Below are positions 51,401 to 60,394 of a stretch of 64,000 nucleotides of DNA, piece after piece (the first letter of the stretch is position 1; each line of letters opens with the position of its first letter). Source of the DNA: Corynebacterium sp. NML130628. GTDB lineage: Bacteria > Actinomycetota > Actinomycetes > Mycobacteriales > Mycobacteriaceae. The notes under the pieces are model-generated. The model saw nothing but the letters and a program-made list of their open reading frames with translations. It had not been told where the DNA came from and searched no databases. The DNA lies in contig NZ_MLAL01000016.1 of NCBI RefSeq assembly GCF_001875665.1, forward strand, positions 372,001 to 436,000, given 5' to 3'. A program made the translations under genes and the position numbers.

Positions 51401-52894
51401 TTACTTGCGGCGCCGAGGGTGACGCTCGCGTACGCGAACCGCGATTCGAATCGGCGTGCCGTGGTAACCGAACTGCTCACGGAACTTTCGCTCGAGGTAA
51501 CGGCGGTAACTGCCATCCAGGAAACCTGTCGTAAACAGCACGATTGTCGGTGGGCGCGTGCCAACCATCGTGGCGAACAACACCTTCGGCAGACGATTGT
51601 TCTTCATCGGTGGAGGGTTCGCCGCGATTGCGTCGCGTAGCCAGTTGTTGAGCTGCCCCGTAGAAATGCGCCGATCCCAGTTCTCAAGCGCTTCTTCCAT
51701 CGCCGGCTCAAGGCGGTGTAGACCACGCCCGGTATCCGCCGAGATATTCAGCTTCGTCACCCACGGTAAGTGCCCAACCATCTCATCAAACTCGCGATCG
51801 AAATAGTAGCGGCGGTCTTCATCCATCAGGTCCCACTTGTTAAAGCAGATGACCATTGCTTTGCCCGCCTCGAGCACCATGGAGATCACTCGCTGGTCCT
51901 GCTCGGAAATCTCCTGGGAGGCATCGATAAGTACGACGCACACCTCTGCCGCCTCGATGGTTCCTCGGGTACGGAGGCTCGCGTAGTATTCGTGGCCTTG
52001 CGCGTTCTTCACTTTCTTGCGCAGCCCAGCGGTGTCGATGAACTTCCACAGCTTGCCGTCGAGCTGGATCAGCTCATCAACAGGATCAACGGTGGTACCA
52101 GCCACATTGTCGACGACCGCACGCTTCGACTTCGAGAGCTTGTTGAGCAAGCTCGACTTACCCACGTTCGGACGCCCAACCAAGGCAACCGCGCGCGGAC
52201 CTTCTGTAACTGAGTCTTTCGCGCGTGGAACATCCGGGAACAGCCGCAGGATTTCGTCAAGCACATCCGCGCCCCCGCGTCCGTGCAGCGCGGAAACAGG
52301 CCACGGATCACCGAGACCAAGCGCATAGAGCTCAGCGACGTCACCCCACTGCGACTCTGATTCAAACTTGTTCGCGACCAAAATGACTGGAACTTCGGAG
52401 CGCTGCAGGTTCCGGGCCATCGCCTCATCGGACATCGTGATGCCGGTATGAGAGTCGACCACAAAAACGATCACGTCCGCAGTTTCCATCGCGGCTTCCG
52501 ACTGGTGTGCGATCGCCGCATTGATGCCCTTTGCGTCTGGGTCCCAACCTCCAGTGTCCTGGACCCAGAATCTTCGACCTCCCCAGTCAGTGATGTAACT
52601 GATCCGGTCGCGCGTGACACCGGGGTGGTCCTCCACCACCGCTTCACGACGACCAATAAACCGGTTTACCAGCGTTGACTTACCCACGTTCGGGCGGCCG
52701 ACAATCGCTACCGTTGGCAGCGCTTCTTCTGTGTAGTCAGAGTTGAAGACACCAAAGGCTTCCTCAACCGCGGCCCATTCTTCCTCCGTGTACTCCTCCG
52801 TAGAGTTCAGTTCACCGAAGTCAGCCTCGCCGAAGTCAGCTTCATCGAAGTCGGCCTCGTTAAAATCCTGTGGAAAGGAATCTTCTGTGGTCAC
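51401..52894 (-). CDS. der: GTPase Der (EngA) with acidic N-terminal repeats
   Basis: Der has two GTPase domains in tandem and a KH-like domain, and helps assemble the large ribosomal subunit. The 497-residue product has G1 loops VAIVGRPNVGKSTLVNRF near residue 65 and VALVGRPNVGKSSLLNKL near residue 240, the matching DTGG and DTAG motifs, and a basic C-terminal KH-like domain. The first 60 residues are an acidic tail with three units of EADF, not present in the E. coli protein but known to vary in Actinobacteria. GTG 52894 overlaps the cmk stop by four bases; AAAGGAG lies six bases before it. Confidence 0.95.
   Translation of the reverse strand: MTTEDSFPQDFNEADFDEADFGEADFGELNSTEEYTEEEWAAVEEAFGVFNSDYTEEALPTVAIVGRPNVGKSTLVNRFIGRREAVVEDHPGVTRDRISYITDWGGRRFWVQDTGGWDPDAKGINAAIAHQSEAAMETADVIVFVVDSHTGITMSDEAMARNLQRSEVPVILVANKFESESQWGDVAELYALGLGDPWPVSALHGRGGADVLDEILRLFPDVPRAKDSVTEGPRAVALVGRPNVGKSSLLNKLSKSKRAVVDNVAGTTVDPVDELIQLDGKLWKFIDTAGLRKKVKNAQGHEYYASLRTRGTIEAAEVCVVLIDASQEISEQDQRVISMVLEAGKAMVICFNKWDLMDEDRRYYFDREFDEMVGHLPWVTKLNISADTGRGLHRLEPAMEEALENWDRRISTGQLNNWLRDAIAANPPPMKNNRLPKVLFATMVGTRPPTIVLFTTGFLDGSYRRYLERKFREQFGYHGTPIRIAVRVRERHPRRRK
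52816..52860. repeat. 15-bp tandem repeat inside der
   Basis: Three adjacent 15-base units, CGAAGTCAGCCTCGC (52816-52830), CGAAGTCAGCTTCAT (52831-52845) and CGAAGTCGGCCTCGT (52846-52860), encode the acidic EADF-type units of the Der N-terminus. Each unit is a multiple of three, so copy number can change without a frameshift. Confidence 0.85.
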
Positions 52895-53583
52895 TTGCTG
52901 CTCCTTTCAATCACGTCAACGAGCGCCGCCAAAACCTGTTCTGGGGTCATCTCGGAGGTGTCGATTACCACAGCGTCATCGGCTGGTTTCAGTGGGCTAG
53001 TCTCGCGGGAGGAGTCGAGGGCGTCACGGCGCTCGACGTCCGCTAACACTTGATCAAACTCAACCTTACGGCCTGCTGCTATGTCCTGGTCGAAACGACG
53101 CTGGGCACGAACGTGCGCTGACGCCGTCATGTACACCTTGGCCGGTGCCTCTGGCAGCACCACGGTGCCGATATCTCGCCCCTCAACAATCGCGCGGTGT
53201 GCTTCGGCTGCAAGGCGACGCTGCAGCGCCACTAAGTTCTCACGAACCTCCGGAATAGCAGCAACTGCGGAGACCGAGCGAGTCACTTCAGCGCCACGGA
53301 TCACTGCGGAAACATCTTTTCCGCCCAAAATCACTGCTTTGTCATCGGGATTGTCAGAAACTTCCATCGGCAGGTCCGCAGTAGCTGCAATCACGGCGTC
53401 GGTATCTTTCGGATCAATCCCTGCGTCCAGCACTGCCAACGTCGCCACACGATACATTGCACCCGTGTCGATGTACTTTGCATCAAGCTTCTTCGCCAGC
53501 GCACGGCACATCGTAGACTTACCCGTACCGGAAGGCCCGTCCACTGCAAGCAGCAGACCGTCGTTTGGCTGGTTGCTCAACAT
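52891..53583 (-). CDS. cmk: Cytidylate kinase
   Basis: Cmk phosphorylates CMP and dCMP with ATP. The 230-residue product has the P-loop AVDGPSGTGKSTMCRAL near residue 15, the YIDTGAMYRV substrate region, and the lid with EGRDIGTVVLPEAP. The ATG at 53583 has the strong ribosome site GGAGG six bases upstream; the ATG at 53595 precedes that site and is unlikely. The gene begins 12 bases after the RluB-like stop and overlaps der at its end, so rluB-like, cmk and der form one operon. Confidence 0.94.
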   Translation of the reverse strand: MLSNQPNDGLLLAVDGPSGTGKSTMCRALAKKLDAKYIDTGAMYRVATLAVLDAGIDPKDTDAVIAATADLPMEVSDNPDDKAVILGGKDVSAVIRGAEVTRSVSAVAAIPEVRENLVALQRRLAAEAHRAIVEGRDIGTVVLPEAPAKVYMTASAHVRAQRRFDQDIAAGRKVEFDQVLADVERRDALDSSRETSPLKPADDAVVIDTSEMTPEQVLAALVDVIERSSK

Positions 53584-53595
53584 TGATTCCTCCAT

Positions 53596-54525
53596 TTACA
53601 TCCCCACCGCCTTGAATAGCGACGCCAACTCAGACGAGTTAAGCGCACGCATCGAGCCTGGCTTCATGTCACCGAGTTGCACCGTATGCACCTTCGTGCG
53701 AACCAAGCGCTGCACCGGGTAACCAGCGGCCTTTAGCATTCGGCGAACGATGTGTTTGCGGCCCTCATGCAGTTCGACACGAACAATCGACTGACCATTA
53801 TGCACGTCAACGATCTGGACGTAATCGGCTTTTGCAAAGCCGTCTTCCAGCTCGATTCCTTCACGCAACTGCTTAGCATCGGCGGACTTGAACTCACCCA
53901 GCACGGTCGCCAGGTATGTCTTCCGTACTCCGTAGCGTGGGTGCATCAGCCGGTTTGCGAGCTCACCGTCGTTCGTCAGCAACAGCAGCCCTTCAGTGTC
54001 AGCGTCAAGACGCCCGACATGGAACAGTCGCTGACCAGCCGCGACGCGCTCTGCAACAAAGTCGCCCACAGAGGCGCGGTCATGCTCATCCTGCATGGTG
54101 GTGTGCACCCCACGCGGCTTATTAAACGCGAAGTACTCCAACTCCTCGTTGACATTGATACGCGCGCCGTCGACTCGAATCACGTCGACGTTGGGGTTCA
54201 CGCGAGTCCCCTGCACCGTCACGATCTTGCCGTTGACCTCAACGCGGCCTTGATCGATCATTATCTCGGAGTGGCGTCGCGAAGCGACGCCTGCCTGCGC
54301 AAGCACCTTCTGCAGACGGATCCCGTCGGTGTTCTTCTTGCGCCGCTTCGTCTCTTCGTCGTCCCACCAGTTGTCATCGAGTGGGTTCGGTGCTTCCTTG
54401 GCACCCTTCGCGGCAGGTTTACTGCGCTTGACATGTTGTTTACGTGCCGGTTTCGCATACGAAGGATAGAACGGTTCGTTCTTTCCTTGTTCCGGTATGC
54501 CATCTCGGCGAGCGGGAGGATTCAT
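53596..54525 (-). CDS. rluB: RluB/RsuA-family rRNA pseudouridine synthase
   Basis: This family isomerises a uridine of rRNA; the 23S position of RluB is the likely target given the conserved neighbours scpB and cmk. The 309-residue product has a basic N-terminal extension (about 1-75), an S4 RNA-binding domain (about 75-130: VLAQAGVASRRHSEIMI) and the catalytic domain with aspartate in HVGRLDADTEGLLLLTNDG. The catalytic site looks intact. AAAGGA lies seven bases before the ATG. It is 62 bases from scpB and has its own promoter-like sequence. Confidence 0.9.
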   Translation of the reverse strand: MNPPARRDGIPEQGKNEPFYPSYAKPARKQHVKRSKPAAKGAKEAPNPLDDNWWDDEETKRRKKNTDGIRLQKVLAQAGVASRRHSEIMIDQGRVEVNGKIVTVQGTRVNPNVDVIRVDGARINVNEELEYFAFNKPRGVHTTMQDEHDRASVGDFVAERVAAGQRLFHVGRLDADTEGLLLLTNDGELANRLMHPRYGVRKTYLATVLGEFKSADAKQLREGIELEDGFAKADYVQIVDVHNGQSIVRVELHEGRKHIVRRMLKAAGYPVQRLVRTKVHTVQLGDMKPGSMRALNSSELASLFKAVGM

Positions 54526-54534
54526 CTTGAGTCC

Positions 54535-54577
54535 TTTTCTCTTTGCGAGTTATACAGTTCTTCGAACGCTCGCTAGT
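54535..54577 (-). promoter_or_regulatory. Promoter-like region for the rluB-cmk-der operon
   Basis: TATAACT (complement of 54548-54554) is a -10 candidate, with an AAAGGA ribosome site after it. GTTCTTCGAAC (54557-54567) is a short palindrome overlapping the space upstream of the -10. The -35 is weak. Confidence 0.35.
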
Positions 54578-54587
54578 TTAGCAGCCT

Positions 54588-55142
54588 TCACCAAACATCC
54601 TCGATATCGTCGATCTCTGGAAGCAGCGGTGCCAAGTTCGGGAGCCGTTCAAGCGAATCAATACCTAGCAGCTCCAAAAAGAGCTCAGTGGTGACGTAAC
54701 GGTGCGCACCAGTCGACTCGTCGGGATCGACCTCGGCAATCAGTCCCCGCAGCGTCAGCGTTTTCATCACGCCATCAACATTGACGCCACGCACTCCCGA
54801 CACCTGTGTGCGTGTCACGGGCTGACGGTACGCAACCACCGCCAAAGTCTCCATCGCCGCCCGGCTCAGCTTCGTCTGTGCTCCATCGAGCAAAAATGCC
54901 TCCACGGCATCCGCATACTCGGGACGCGTGTAGAGCCGCCACCCCTCTGCATTGCGCCGCACATCGATTCCGCTGCCTCGCAGCTCGCATTCCTCCGACC
55001 ACTCCTCAAGCTGCTTTTCGACGTCCTCCGGCTCCGCACCAAGTGCCGATGCTAACGCGTCAGCAGTGACTGGATTGTCCGTCACCAGCAAAATCGACTC
55101 AATGCGTGCACGAAGTTGGGAAACCATGTGGGGAGCGTCCAT
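54588..55142 (-). CDS. scpB: Segregation and condensation protein B
   Basis: ScpB is a small winged-helix protein that joins ScpA and SMC in the condensin complex. The 184-residue product has two winged-helix modules, with RIESILLVTDNPVTADALAS and LVAYRQPVTRTQVSGVRGVN-type segments (here VVAYRQPVTRTQVSGVRGVN). The ATG at 55142 has no ribosome site but follows TAGAAT by eight bases; a TTG at 55169 would overlap scpA. The gene starts 17 bases after the scpA stop, so the two are coupled and probably made in fixed proportion. Confidence 0.93.
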   Translation of the reverse strand: MDAPHMVSQLRARIESILLVTDNPVTADALASALGAEPEDVEKQLEEWSEECELRGSGIDVRRNAEGWRLYTRPEYADAVEAFLLDGAQTKLSRAAMETLAVVAYRQPVTRTQVSGVRGVNVDGVMKTLTLRGLIAEVDPDESTGAHRYVTTELFLELLGIDSLERLPNLAPLLPEIDDIEDVW

Positions 55143-55159
55143 GGTCAGGCATTCTATCG

Positions 55160-55978
55160 TTATTCCCAATTGCTCGACGCAACCACAGCGGGATCTACCT
55201 CGATCCCAGTCCAGGACACTTCTAACGAGCCGAGGGCCTCCGGCTGCTCAGTTTCAACTGCGCGGGCCTTGTACAGCTCCAACAGCGCCAAAAACCGTCC
55301 GACAAGCTCCATCGAGGAGTTGCAGTCCTTCGTCAACACTTCAAATGCAATCCATTGTTCGGCGCCAAGGAGATGCAGCGCGCTCAGGATCTTGCCGGCC
55401 TGCTCAGGCACCGAAACGCTCACGGCGTGTAGATGGTCCGTTCTGACTTCCTCCGGTGGCCGTGGTCTGAATACCGCAGCCGCTAGCTGAGCGAAAGAAT
55501 CTGGTGTATGGCCCAGCTGCACCGGCGGAAGAAGCACAGCGAAGCGTTCCTCCATGGCCACTGCACGTGGATATCTCCGCTTAGCGTTGCGCTGCCAAGC
55601 CACAAATTCTTCAGCAACCTGCTGATACGCGCGGTACTGCAGCAACCGCGCAAAGAGGAGGTCACGGGCCTCCAGGAGCTCAAGATCCTCAATCTCTGAA
55701 TCGCCATCTCGTGGAAACAGTCGGGCTGTCTTCAAGTCCAGCAGCGTGGAGGCAACAAGCAGAAACTCGGTGACCTCGTCGAGTTGCGCTGCAGCACCGA
55801 GCGCTCGAGTATATGCAATGAACTCATCGGTCACCTCTGCAAGAGCCACTTCAGTCACATCCAGCTTCTTTGAGTGAATGAGGTGAAGCAGCAGGTCGAA
55901 AGGACCCTCGAAGTTCTGCAGGGCTAACGTAAAGCCGGTGATTTCGGGCTGGACTCCCGTGGTGGCGTCCTCAAGCAC
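55160..55978 (-). CDS. scpA: Segregation and condensation protein A
   Basis: ScpA is the kleisin that bridges the two heads of the SMC dimer. The 272-residue product has the N-terminal FEGPFDLLLHLIHSKKLDV motif that contacts the SMC neck, a flexible middle, and a C-terminal winged helix (about 200-265) that binds the SMC head. GTG 55978 follows the parA stop by 11 bases, and TAGTTT, which includes that stop codon, stands eight bases before it. It is part of the run parA-scpA-scpB, a chromosome segregation group. Confidence 0.94.
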   Translation of the reverse strand: MLEDATTGVQPEITGFTLALQNFEGPFDLLLHLIHSKKLDVTEVALAEVTDEFIAYTRALGAAAQLDEVTEFLLVASTLLDLKTARLFPRDGDSEIEDLELLEARDLLFARLLQYRAYQQVAEEFVAWQRNAKRRYPRAVAMEERFAVLLPPVQLGHTPDSFAQLAAAVFRPRPPEEVRTDHLHAVSVSVPEQAGKILSALHLLGAEQWIAFEVLTKDCNSSMELVGRFLALLELYKARAVETEQPEALGSLEVSWTGIEVDPAVVASSNWE

Positions 55979-55989
55979 GGTGCCGCAAA

Positions 55990-56862
55990 CTACTTATCAA
56001 TGCGCTCAAGCAATTCAAGCGCTAATTGCCGGTACTGTTCTGCGCCCTGAGAGTGTGGGGCCCACGTGATGATCGGTTCACCAGCCACGGAAGTCTCCGG
56101 GAATCGGACAGTGCGGGTGATCACTGTGTCGAAAACGCGCTCGCCGAACACCTCGACGACACGCTCCATCACCTCGCGCGCGTGCGTCGTGCGGCGATCA
56201 AACATCGTGACCAAAATGCCCACAATGTCAAGGTCAAAGTTAATGCGGTCGCGCACCTTCTCCACCGTGTCCGTCAGCAACGCAAGCCCGCGCAGAGAAA
56301 AGTACTCGCACTCCATCGGGATCATGACCCCAGCCGAGCATGCCAGTGCGTTGACCGTCAGCAGCCCAAGAGAAGGCCCACAGTCAATAATGATGATGTC
56401 GTACTCATTGCGGACCGGGCGAAGCGCGCGGGCCAACGTGTGTTCGCGACCAACCTCGTTGACAAGTTGAATCTCCGCTGCAGAAAGATCAATGTTTGCA
56501 GGCACGAGGTCCAGGCCTGGCATATTCGAATGGCGAATTGCCGCGTGGATCGAGGCAGTGTTGTCAAACAAAAGATCGTAGACGGTGACTTGTTCCTCAT
56601 CGTGGGAAACACCTAGCCCGGCAGAAAGCGCACCCTGCGGATCGAGGTCAACGAGCAGCACTTTGCGCCCTTGCTCGGCAAGACAGGCACCCAGATTAAT
56701 GGTCGAGGTTGTCTTGCCAACGCCGCCTTTTTGGTTGACCATTGACAAAATCGTCGCTGGGCCGTGATGATCGAGCGGTTCAGGTTGAGGAAACTCGCGG
56801 AATGGACGTCCCGTGAGAAACTTCTTTTCTTCAGCAGCGTCAAACAATGCGTTGCCTGCCAT
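55990..56862 (-). CDS. ParA-family chromosome-partitioning ATPase
   Basis: The 290-residue product is a Walker-type ATPase of the ParA/MinD group: the deviant P-loop VNQKGGVGKTTSTINLGA near residue 40, VLLVDLDPQGALSAGLG, and IIIDCGPSLGLLTVNAL. ATG 56862 lies five bases after AAGGGA; earlier ATG codons in the same frame have no ribosome site. No ParB gene is next to it, so it is not the main parAB pair near the origin but the second ParA found beside scpAB in Actinobacteria. A role in chromosome or large-complex positioning is likely. Confidence 0.9.
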   Translation of the reverse strand: MAGNALFDAAEEKKFLTGRPFREFPQPEPLDHHGPATILSMVNQKGGVGKTTSTINLGACLAEQGRKVLLVDLDPQGALSAGLGVSHDEEQVTVYDLLFDNTASIHAAIRHSNMPGLDLVPANIDLSAAEIQLVNEVGREHTLARALRPVRNEYDIIIIDCGPSLGLLTVNALACSAGVMIPMECEYFSLRGLALLTDTVEKVRDRINFDLDIVGILVTMFDRRTTHAREVMERVVEVFGERVFDTVITRTVRFPETSVAGEPIITWAPHSQGAEQYRQLALELLERIDK

Positions 56863-56929
56863 CGTCATCCCTTCCGTCGAATGCGCGTCACGTGTAAGCC
56901 CTTGACGCAATCATCTTACAGTGTCACTC

Positions 56930-57961
56930 CTAGTTATGCGCCTGTCGCCTCTTCCGAACCAGGAAAACAATCAGCACCAACGCTACAAAGACCGCGACGC
57001 CGGCAATCCCTAGCGCCAGCAGGCCATCATTCGAACGAGATTCGTCAAGCTTTTCCACTTGACCTTCACCACTATCCTGCGATTCCTCGGTCGGGCCAGC
57101 CGTTGGAGCGTTCTTCGAGGTAATCACCGCGATGAACTCCGCCGCTGATCCGTCCCGGATGACCTCCATGATGAACGGGTTATCCGGAGTCTCTCCCTCC
57201 GGGTATGTCAGCGTCAGCGTCCGCGACGCCACATCCACATCTCGCTTCACCCCCTCGATGATGTTCCCATCCACATCGACGTAACGAAGTGTGGCGCCTT
57301 CTTTGTCAGTCTTGGAGTACTTCATCAACTGACCGGCCTTGCTCAATGGCACCTTTACCACGATGCTGTTGCCTTCGATGGATCCCTCAAACTCCAAACG
57401 CTTAGCATTTGAGGTGTCCACTTTTTTGGCTGGAGCGCGGTCCTTTCCCGCAGCAGGTGCATCATGCTCGTGCGTGCTTGTACCTGACCCGGACCCGGCC
57501 CCTCGTTCTTTCTCATTCGAGGTATCCCCGCTGGCACCATCTTGCTCGCCAGAACCACCTCCGTTTCCGGAGTTCTCTGCATTCTCCGCCGGGGCATCGA
57601 CGGCTTCGCCACTGCCAACCGCGACAAGGTTCACGGTTGCGGAGTAACCCCCTGCTGAAACGGGCACGCTCACCGTCGCACCCGGCGTATCCGGTGCAGT
57701 CACTGAAACGGAAGTTCCCGACGACACAACAGTCCATCCCCCGGAACTGTAATTGAGGTTTAACGGCACACCAGTATCTACAGTTGTTGTCTGCCCGGCC
57801 GCTACGTGAATCTCGGAAGGAATCGACTGCTGAATTACAGCAGGGTCAAGTCCTTCAGGCAACTGCGCATGAGCACTCGCGCCGAACACTGGGGCGCTCA
57901 GCCCGAGCACGCAGGTAGCTGTGACAGCAGTTGCGAAAGCGTGTGGTCGTCGAAAAGCCAT
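56930..57961 (-). CDS. Exported membrane-anchored protein of unknown function
   Basis: I do not recognise a family. The 343-residue protein has a signal peptide (about 1-33, basic start, hydrophobic core, ending in ASAHAQ), an N-terminal beta-rich domain (about 40-115), a Gly/Ser/Asp-rich disordered linker (about 120-175), a second beta-rich domain (about 185-280), and a C-terminal membrane helix (about 312-333) with basic RKRRQAHN end. This topology puts both domains outside the cell. ATG 57961 follows GGAAGGA by ten bases; the frame extends to 58063 into xerD but has no ribosome site there. A sorting motif LPxTG is absent. Confidence 0.75.
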   Translation of the reverse strand: MAFRRPHAFATAVTATCVLGLSAPVFGASAHAQLPEGLDPAVIQQSIPSEIHVAAGQTTTVDTGVPLNLNYSSGGWTVVSSGTSVSVTAPDTPGATVSVPVSAGGYSATVNLVAVGSGEAVDAPAENAENSGNGGGSGEQDGASGDTSNEKERGAGSGSGTSTHEHDAPAAGKDRAPAKKVDTSNAKRLEFEGSIEGNSIVVKVPLSKAGQLMKYSKTDKEGATLRYVDVDGNIIEGVKRDVDVASRTLTLTYPEGETPDNPFIMEVIRDGSAAEFIAVITSKNAPTAGPTEESQDSGEGQVEKLDESRSNDGLLALGIAGVAVFVALVLIVFLVRKRRQAHN

Positions 57962-58007
57962 GTGGCAAGAATCCTTCCGGTCGTGAGAACATGTCAACCT
58001 TACATAC

Positions 58008-58925
58008 CTATGCACGTGGGTGTGTGGCGTGCCAGACTTCCCGAAGGCTTTCCGCAGTGACATGTGTATAAATTTGCGTAGTTGTCACAGAAGCGTGCCC
58101 GAGCAGCTCTTGCACCACTCGTACATCGGCCCCGCCGTCGAGCATGTGTGTTGCAAAAGAATGGCGCAGGGTGTGCGGTGAGACATGCTTCGTAATTCCT
58201 GCACGTTCCGCAGCTCGTTTAATCACCGCCCATGCGCTTTGTCGCGACAAACTCCCACCGCGAGCATTCAAGAACAACGAATGTGAGCGCCCCTTGGCCA
58301 GCGCCGGACGTCCACGCACCAAGTACTTTTCGACGGCCTCTTTCGCCAATAATCCCACCGGGACGATTCGCTGCTTGTTGCCTTTACCCGTCAGTGTCAA
58401 CACCGCGTGCTGGTCATCTTCCAATGCCATAAAGTCATCGACGTAAAGTGCCAACGCTTCCGACACACGTGCACCTGTGGCGTAAAGCAACTCCAGTAAC
58501 GCCTTGTCGCGCAGACCTATCGGATCCTCCGTCTGGCAGGAGTCGAGCATCTCGCCGACTTCCTCAATACTCAACGTATCGGGCAACTTCTTACCAGGCG
58601 AAGGTGGCGTCACCTGGGCAGACTCATCACCAGCAAGTACTCCTTCAAGCACACCGAACTTATGCAATCCACGGGCCACCACGAGCGCTCGCGCAGCAGA
58701 CGATGCAGCCAACGGCGCAGCGCCATCAACGCCCCGGCGCAAATCCGCTAGGTACGCTTCGATGTCTGCAGCTTCCACTTCAGTGAGGTCTGCTTTCCCA
58801 TTCGCATGCAACCACGAGGCATACCTGTCAAGGTCTCTGCGATAGTTACTCAGCGTGTTCGCCGAAAGCCCCCGCTCAACAGCAAGATGCTCCAACCAGC
58901 GTGCTGCAAGCTCATCAACGCCCAC
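58008..58925 (-). CDS. xerD: Tyrosine recombinase XerD
   Basis: XerD acts with XerC at the dif site to resolve chromosome dimers. The 305-residue product has an N-terminal SAM-like core-binding domain (about 1-90) and a catalytic domain with the conserved arginine in [19 protein letters not shown], and the nucleophilic tyrosine in [10 protein letters not shown]. All six catalytic residues can be seen. GTG 58925 is adjacent to the Nudix stop codon. It is in the same place, between the Nudix gene and parA, as in mycobacteria, so it is the core XerD and not an integrase. The two genes should be coupled. Confidence 0.94.
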   Translation of the reverse strand: MGVDELAARWLEHLAVERGLSANTLSNYRRDLDRYASWLHANGKADLTEVEAADIEAYLADLRRGVDGAAPLAASSAARALVVARGLHKFGVLEGVLAGDESAQVTPPSPGKKLPDTLSIEEVGEMLDSCQTEDPIGLRDKALLELLYATGARVSEALALYVDDFMALEDDQHAVLTLTGKGNKQRIVPVGLLAKEAVEKYLVRGRPALAKGRSHSLFLNARGGSLSRQSAWAVIKRAAERAGITKHVSPHTLRHSFATHMLDGGADVRVVQELLGHASVTTTQIYTHVTAESLREVWHATHPRA

Positions 58926-59570
58926 TTAGATCCTCTTCATGTCAGGCGTGACCCCCTGCGCTGCGCGCCGTTCCGCGAGTGAACTCGGGCGTAAGTCGAA
59001 AGGTTCGGTGACATCACGTGGTTCCGCTTCGCCAGCCAACACCCTTGCAGCTGTCATGACGCCGGCAATCGCGATCGAATTCACGATACTGCCACGTAGC
59101 ACCATCGATTGTGCATCTTCAATTGGCACCCACTCGAGCACCATGTCGGCTTCCTCGTACTCAGCTTCTCCGCGCGGCACTTCACACAAATCTGAGGCCA
59201 AATATACGCGCACAGCCTCTTCTGCGAATCCAGGCGATGTCACCAAATCCAGCAGCAACGACCACTGCGTTGCGGCTAAGCCCGCCTCTTCTGCTAGCTC
59301 ACGTTGCGCGCACACCAGTGCGTCCTCCGCGTAGATATCGAGAAGGCCCGCGGGCAATTCCCACAAGCGCCGACCAACGCTGTGGCGGTACTGTCGCACC
59401 ATAGCGATCCGCCGCTGCGAGTCGACAGCGACCACCGCAACCGCACCGAAGTGCTCGACGATTTCGCGTGCAGCTGTTACGCCTCCCGGCATCGAAACGA
59501 CGTCTCTACGCACGCCAATAATCGGCGCATCCAGCACCACTTCAGACTGTTCAACCTCGAACTCATGCAT
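58926..59570 (-). CDS. Nudix hydrolase, ADP-ribose pyrophosphatase-like
   Basis: Nudix enzymes cut nucleoside diphosphates linked to another group. The 214-residue product has the Nudix box GLLDIYAEDALVCAQRELAEEAG, quoted here as GLLDIYAEDALVCAQREL and EEAGL, near residues 96-118, and the acidic N-terminal part typical of ADP-ribose pyrophosphatases. The specificity is a family inference. Its ATG overlaps the steB stop by one base (TAATG), so translation is coupled. In mycobacteria a pyrG gene stands between these two genes; here it is missing. Confidence 0.88.
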   Translation of the reverse strand: MHEFEVEQSEVVLDAPIIGVRRDVVSMPGGVTAAREIVEHFGAVAVVAVDSQRRIAMVRQYRHSVGRRLWELPAGLLDIYAEDALVCAQRELAEEAGLAATQWSLLLDLVTSPGFAEEAVRVYLASDLCEVPRGEAEYEEADMVLEWVPIEDAQSMVLRGSIVNSIAIAGVMTAARVLAGEAEPRDVTEPFDLRPSSLAERRAAQGVTPDMKRI

Positions 59571-60376
59571 TACTTTGCCGCCAAATCTTCTGCGAGTTTC
59601 AACACCATTGACACTTTTCCTGCCTCCGTATCAACGAACCCACCATTCTCATCCGGGGCGGCATAGACCGCCGAAGCCAGGGCGTCCAACTCGTTCGTCA
59701 TATCCGTCAGCAGCTGGGTGCCAAAAGAACGTTCCGGCCCGCCGTCACCAGCACCGATCACGACAATCGCATCCGCTGGGCCCGATATCTCAGCCTCCTC
59801 GATAAAACCACCACCACGAAGCGCTTCAATAACAAAGTTTCGGTCCGACTCCGGCGCTACTGGTTCACCTGTCGCTTGGTCTTTGAGTAAAACGCTTCCC
59901 AGTGATTGCCCGGCATGGGTGCCCGGAGCACGTCGATCGACCGAGAGCTGCGCACCAGCCGGCAGCGTATTCGCAATGATCGTGCTCAACGCATCAGCGG
60001 ACTCCTGTTCCGTAAACTTCTCGCCCAGCACAACTTGACCTGCTTCTGACGCACCCGCGGTTCGAAGCAGCCATGCCACAGCATCTACGTCGTCGGCCAA
60101 CGCATCATGCGTGCGAAGCACCAGGACGGACCTGCCGTCCAAAGCGTTCGCTACCAGTTCCGTCGAGTGCTGGGCAATTACATTGTCAGAGAACGCAAAA
60201 CGAGCCTCCTGCGAGGCACCTTCTTCTTGTTGCGTCTCCCCTACTTGAGGTGACGTCGAGAAGTCCAACGTTCCCATTGCCGGTGCGATCACGAGCATCC
60301 CAGCAGCCACTCCGACTGCAATCCCCCACCCGAGACCCGCAGCGACATAACCTGCCGAACTACTTCCTGAAGACAT
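59570..60376 (-). CDS. steB: SteB/MctB-family membrane-anchored protein
   Basis: SteB works with SteA in daughter cell separation in C. glutamicum; the mycobacterial homologue (MctB) was described as a copper transport channel, but this role is disputed. The 268-residue product has a short N-terminus, one membrane helix (about 8-33) and an extracytoplasmic domain of about 220 residues, with GTHAGQSLGSVLLKD and DAIVVIGAGDGGPERSFG. The protein is too short and lacks a beta barrel, so I do not call it a channel. It lies 18 bases after steA and is coupled to the Nudix gene. Confidence 0.85.
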   Translation of the reverse strand: MSSGSSSAGYVAAGLGWGIAVGVAAGMLVIAPAMGTLDFSTSPQVGETQQEEGASQEARFAFSDNVIAQHSTELVANALDGRSVLVLRTHDALADDVDAVAWLLRTAGASEAGQVVLGEKFTEQESADALSTIIANTLPAGAQLSVDRRAPGTHAGQSLGSVLLKDQATGEPVAPESDRNFVIEALRGGGFIEEAEISGPADAIVVIGAGDGGPERSFGTQLLTDMTNELDALASAVYAAPDENGGFVDTEAGKVSMVLKLAEDLAAK

Positions 60377-60394
60377 AAAACCACCTACTTTCTT

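Noticed and set aside
58008..58925. XerD-like recombinase as a phage or transposon integrase
   Set aside because: It is embedded in the conserved order nudix-xerD-parA-scpA and shows no attachment site or other mobile genes around it.
59570..60376. Annotation as copper transport channel MctB
   Set aside because: The protein has one membrane helix and no channel features; corynebacterial work places it with SteA in cell separation.
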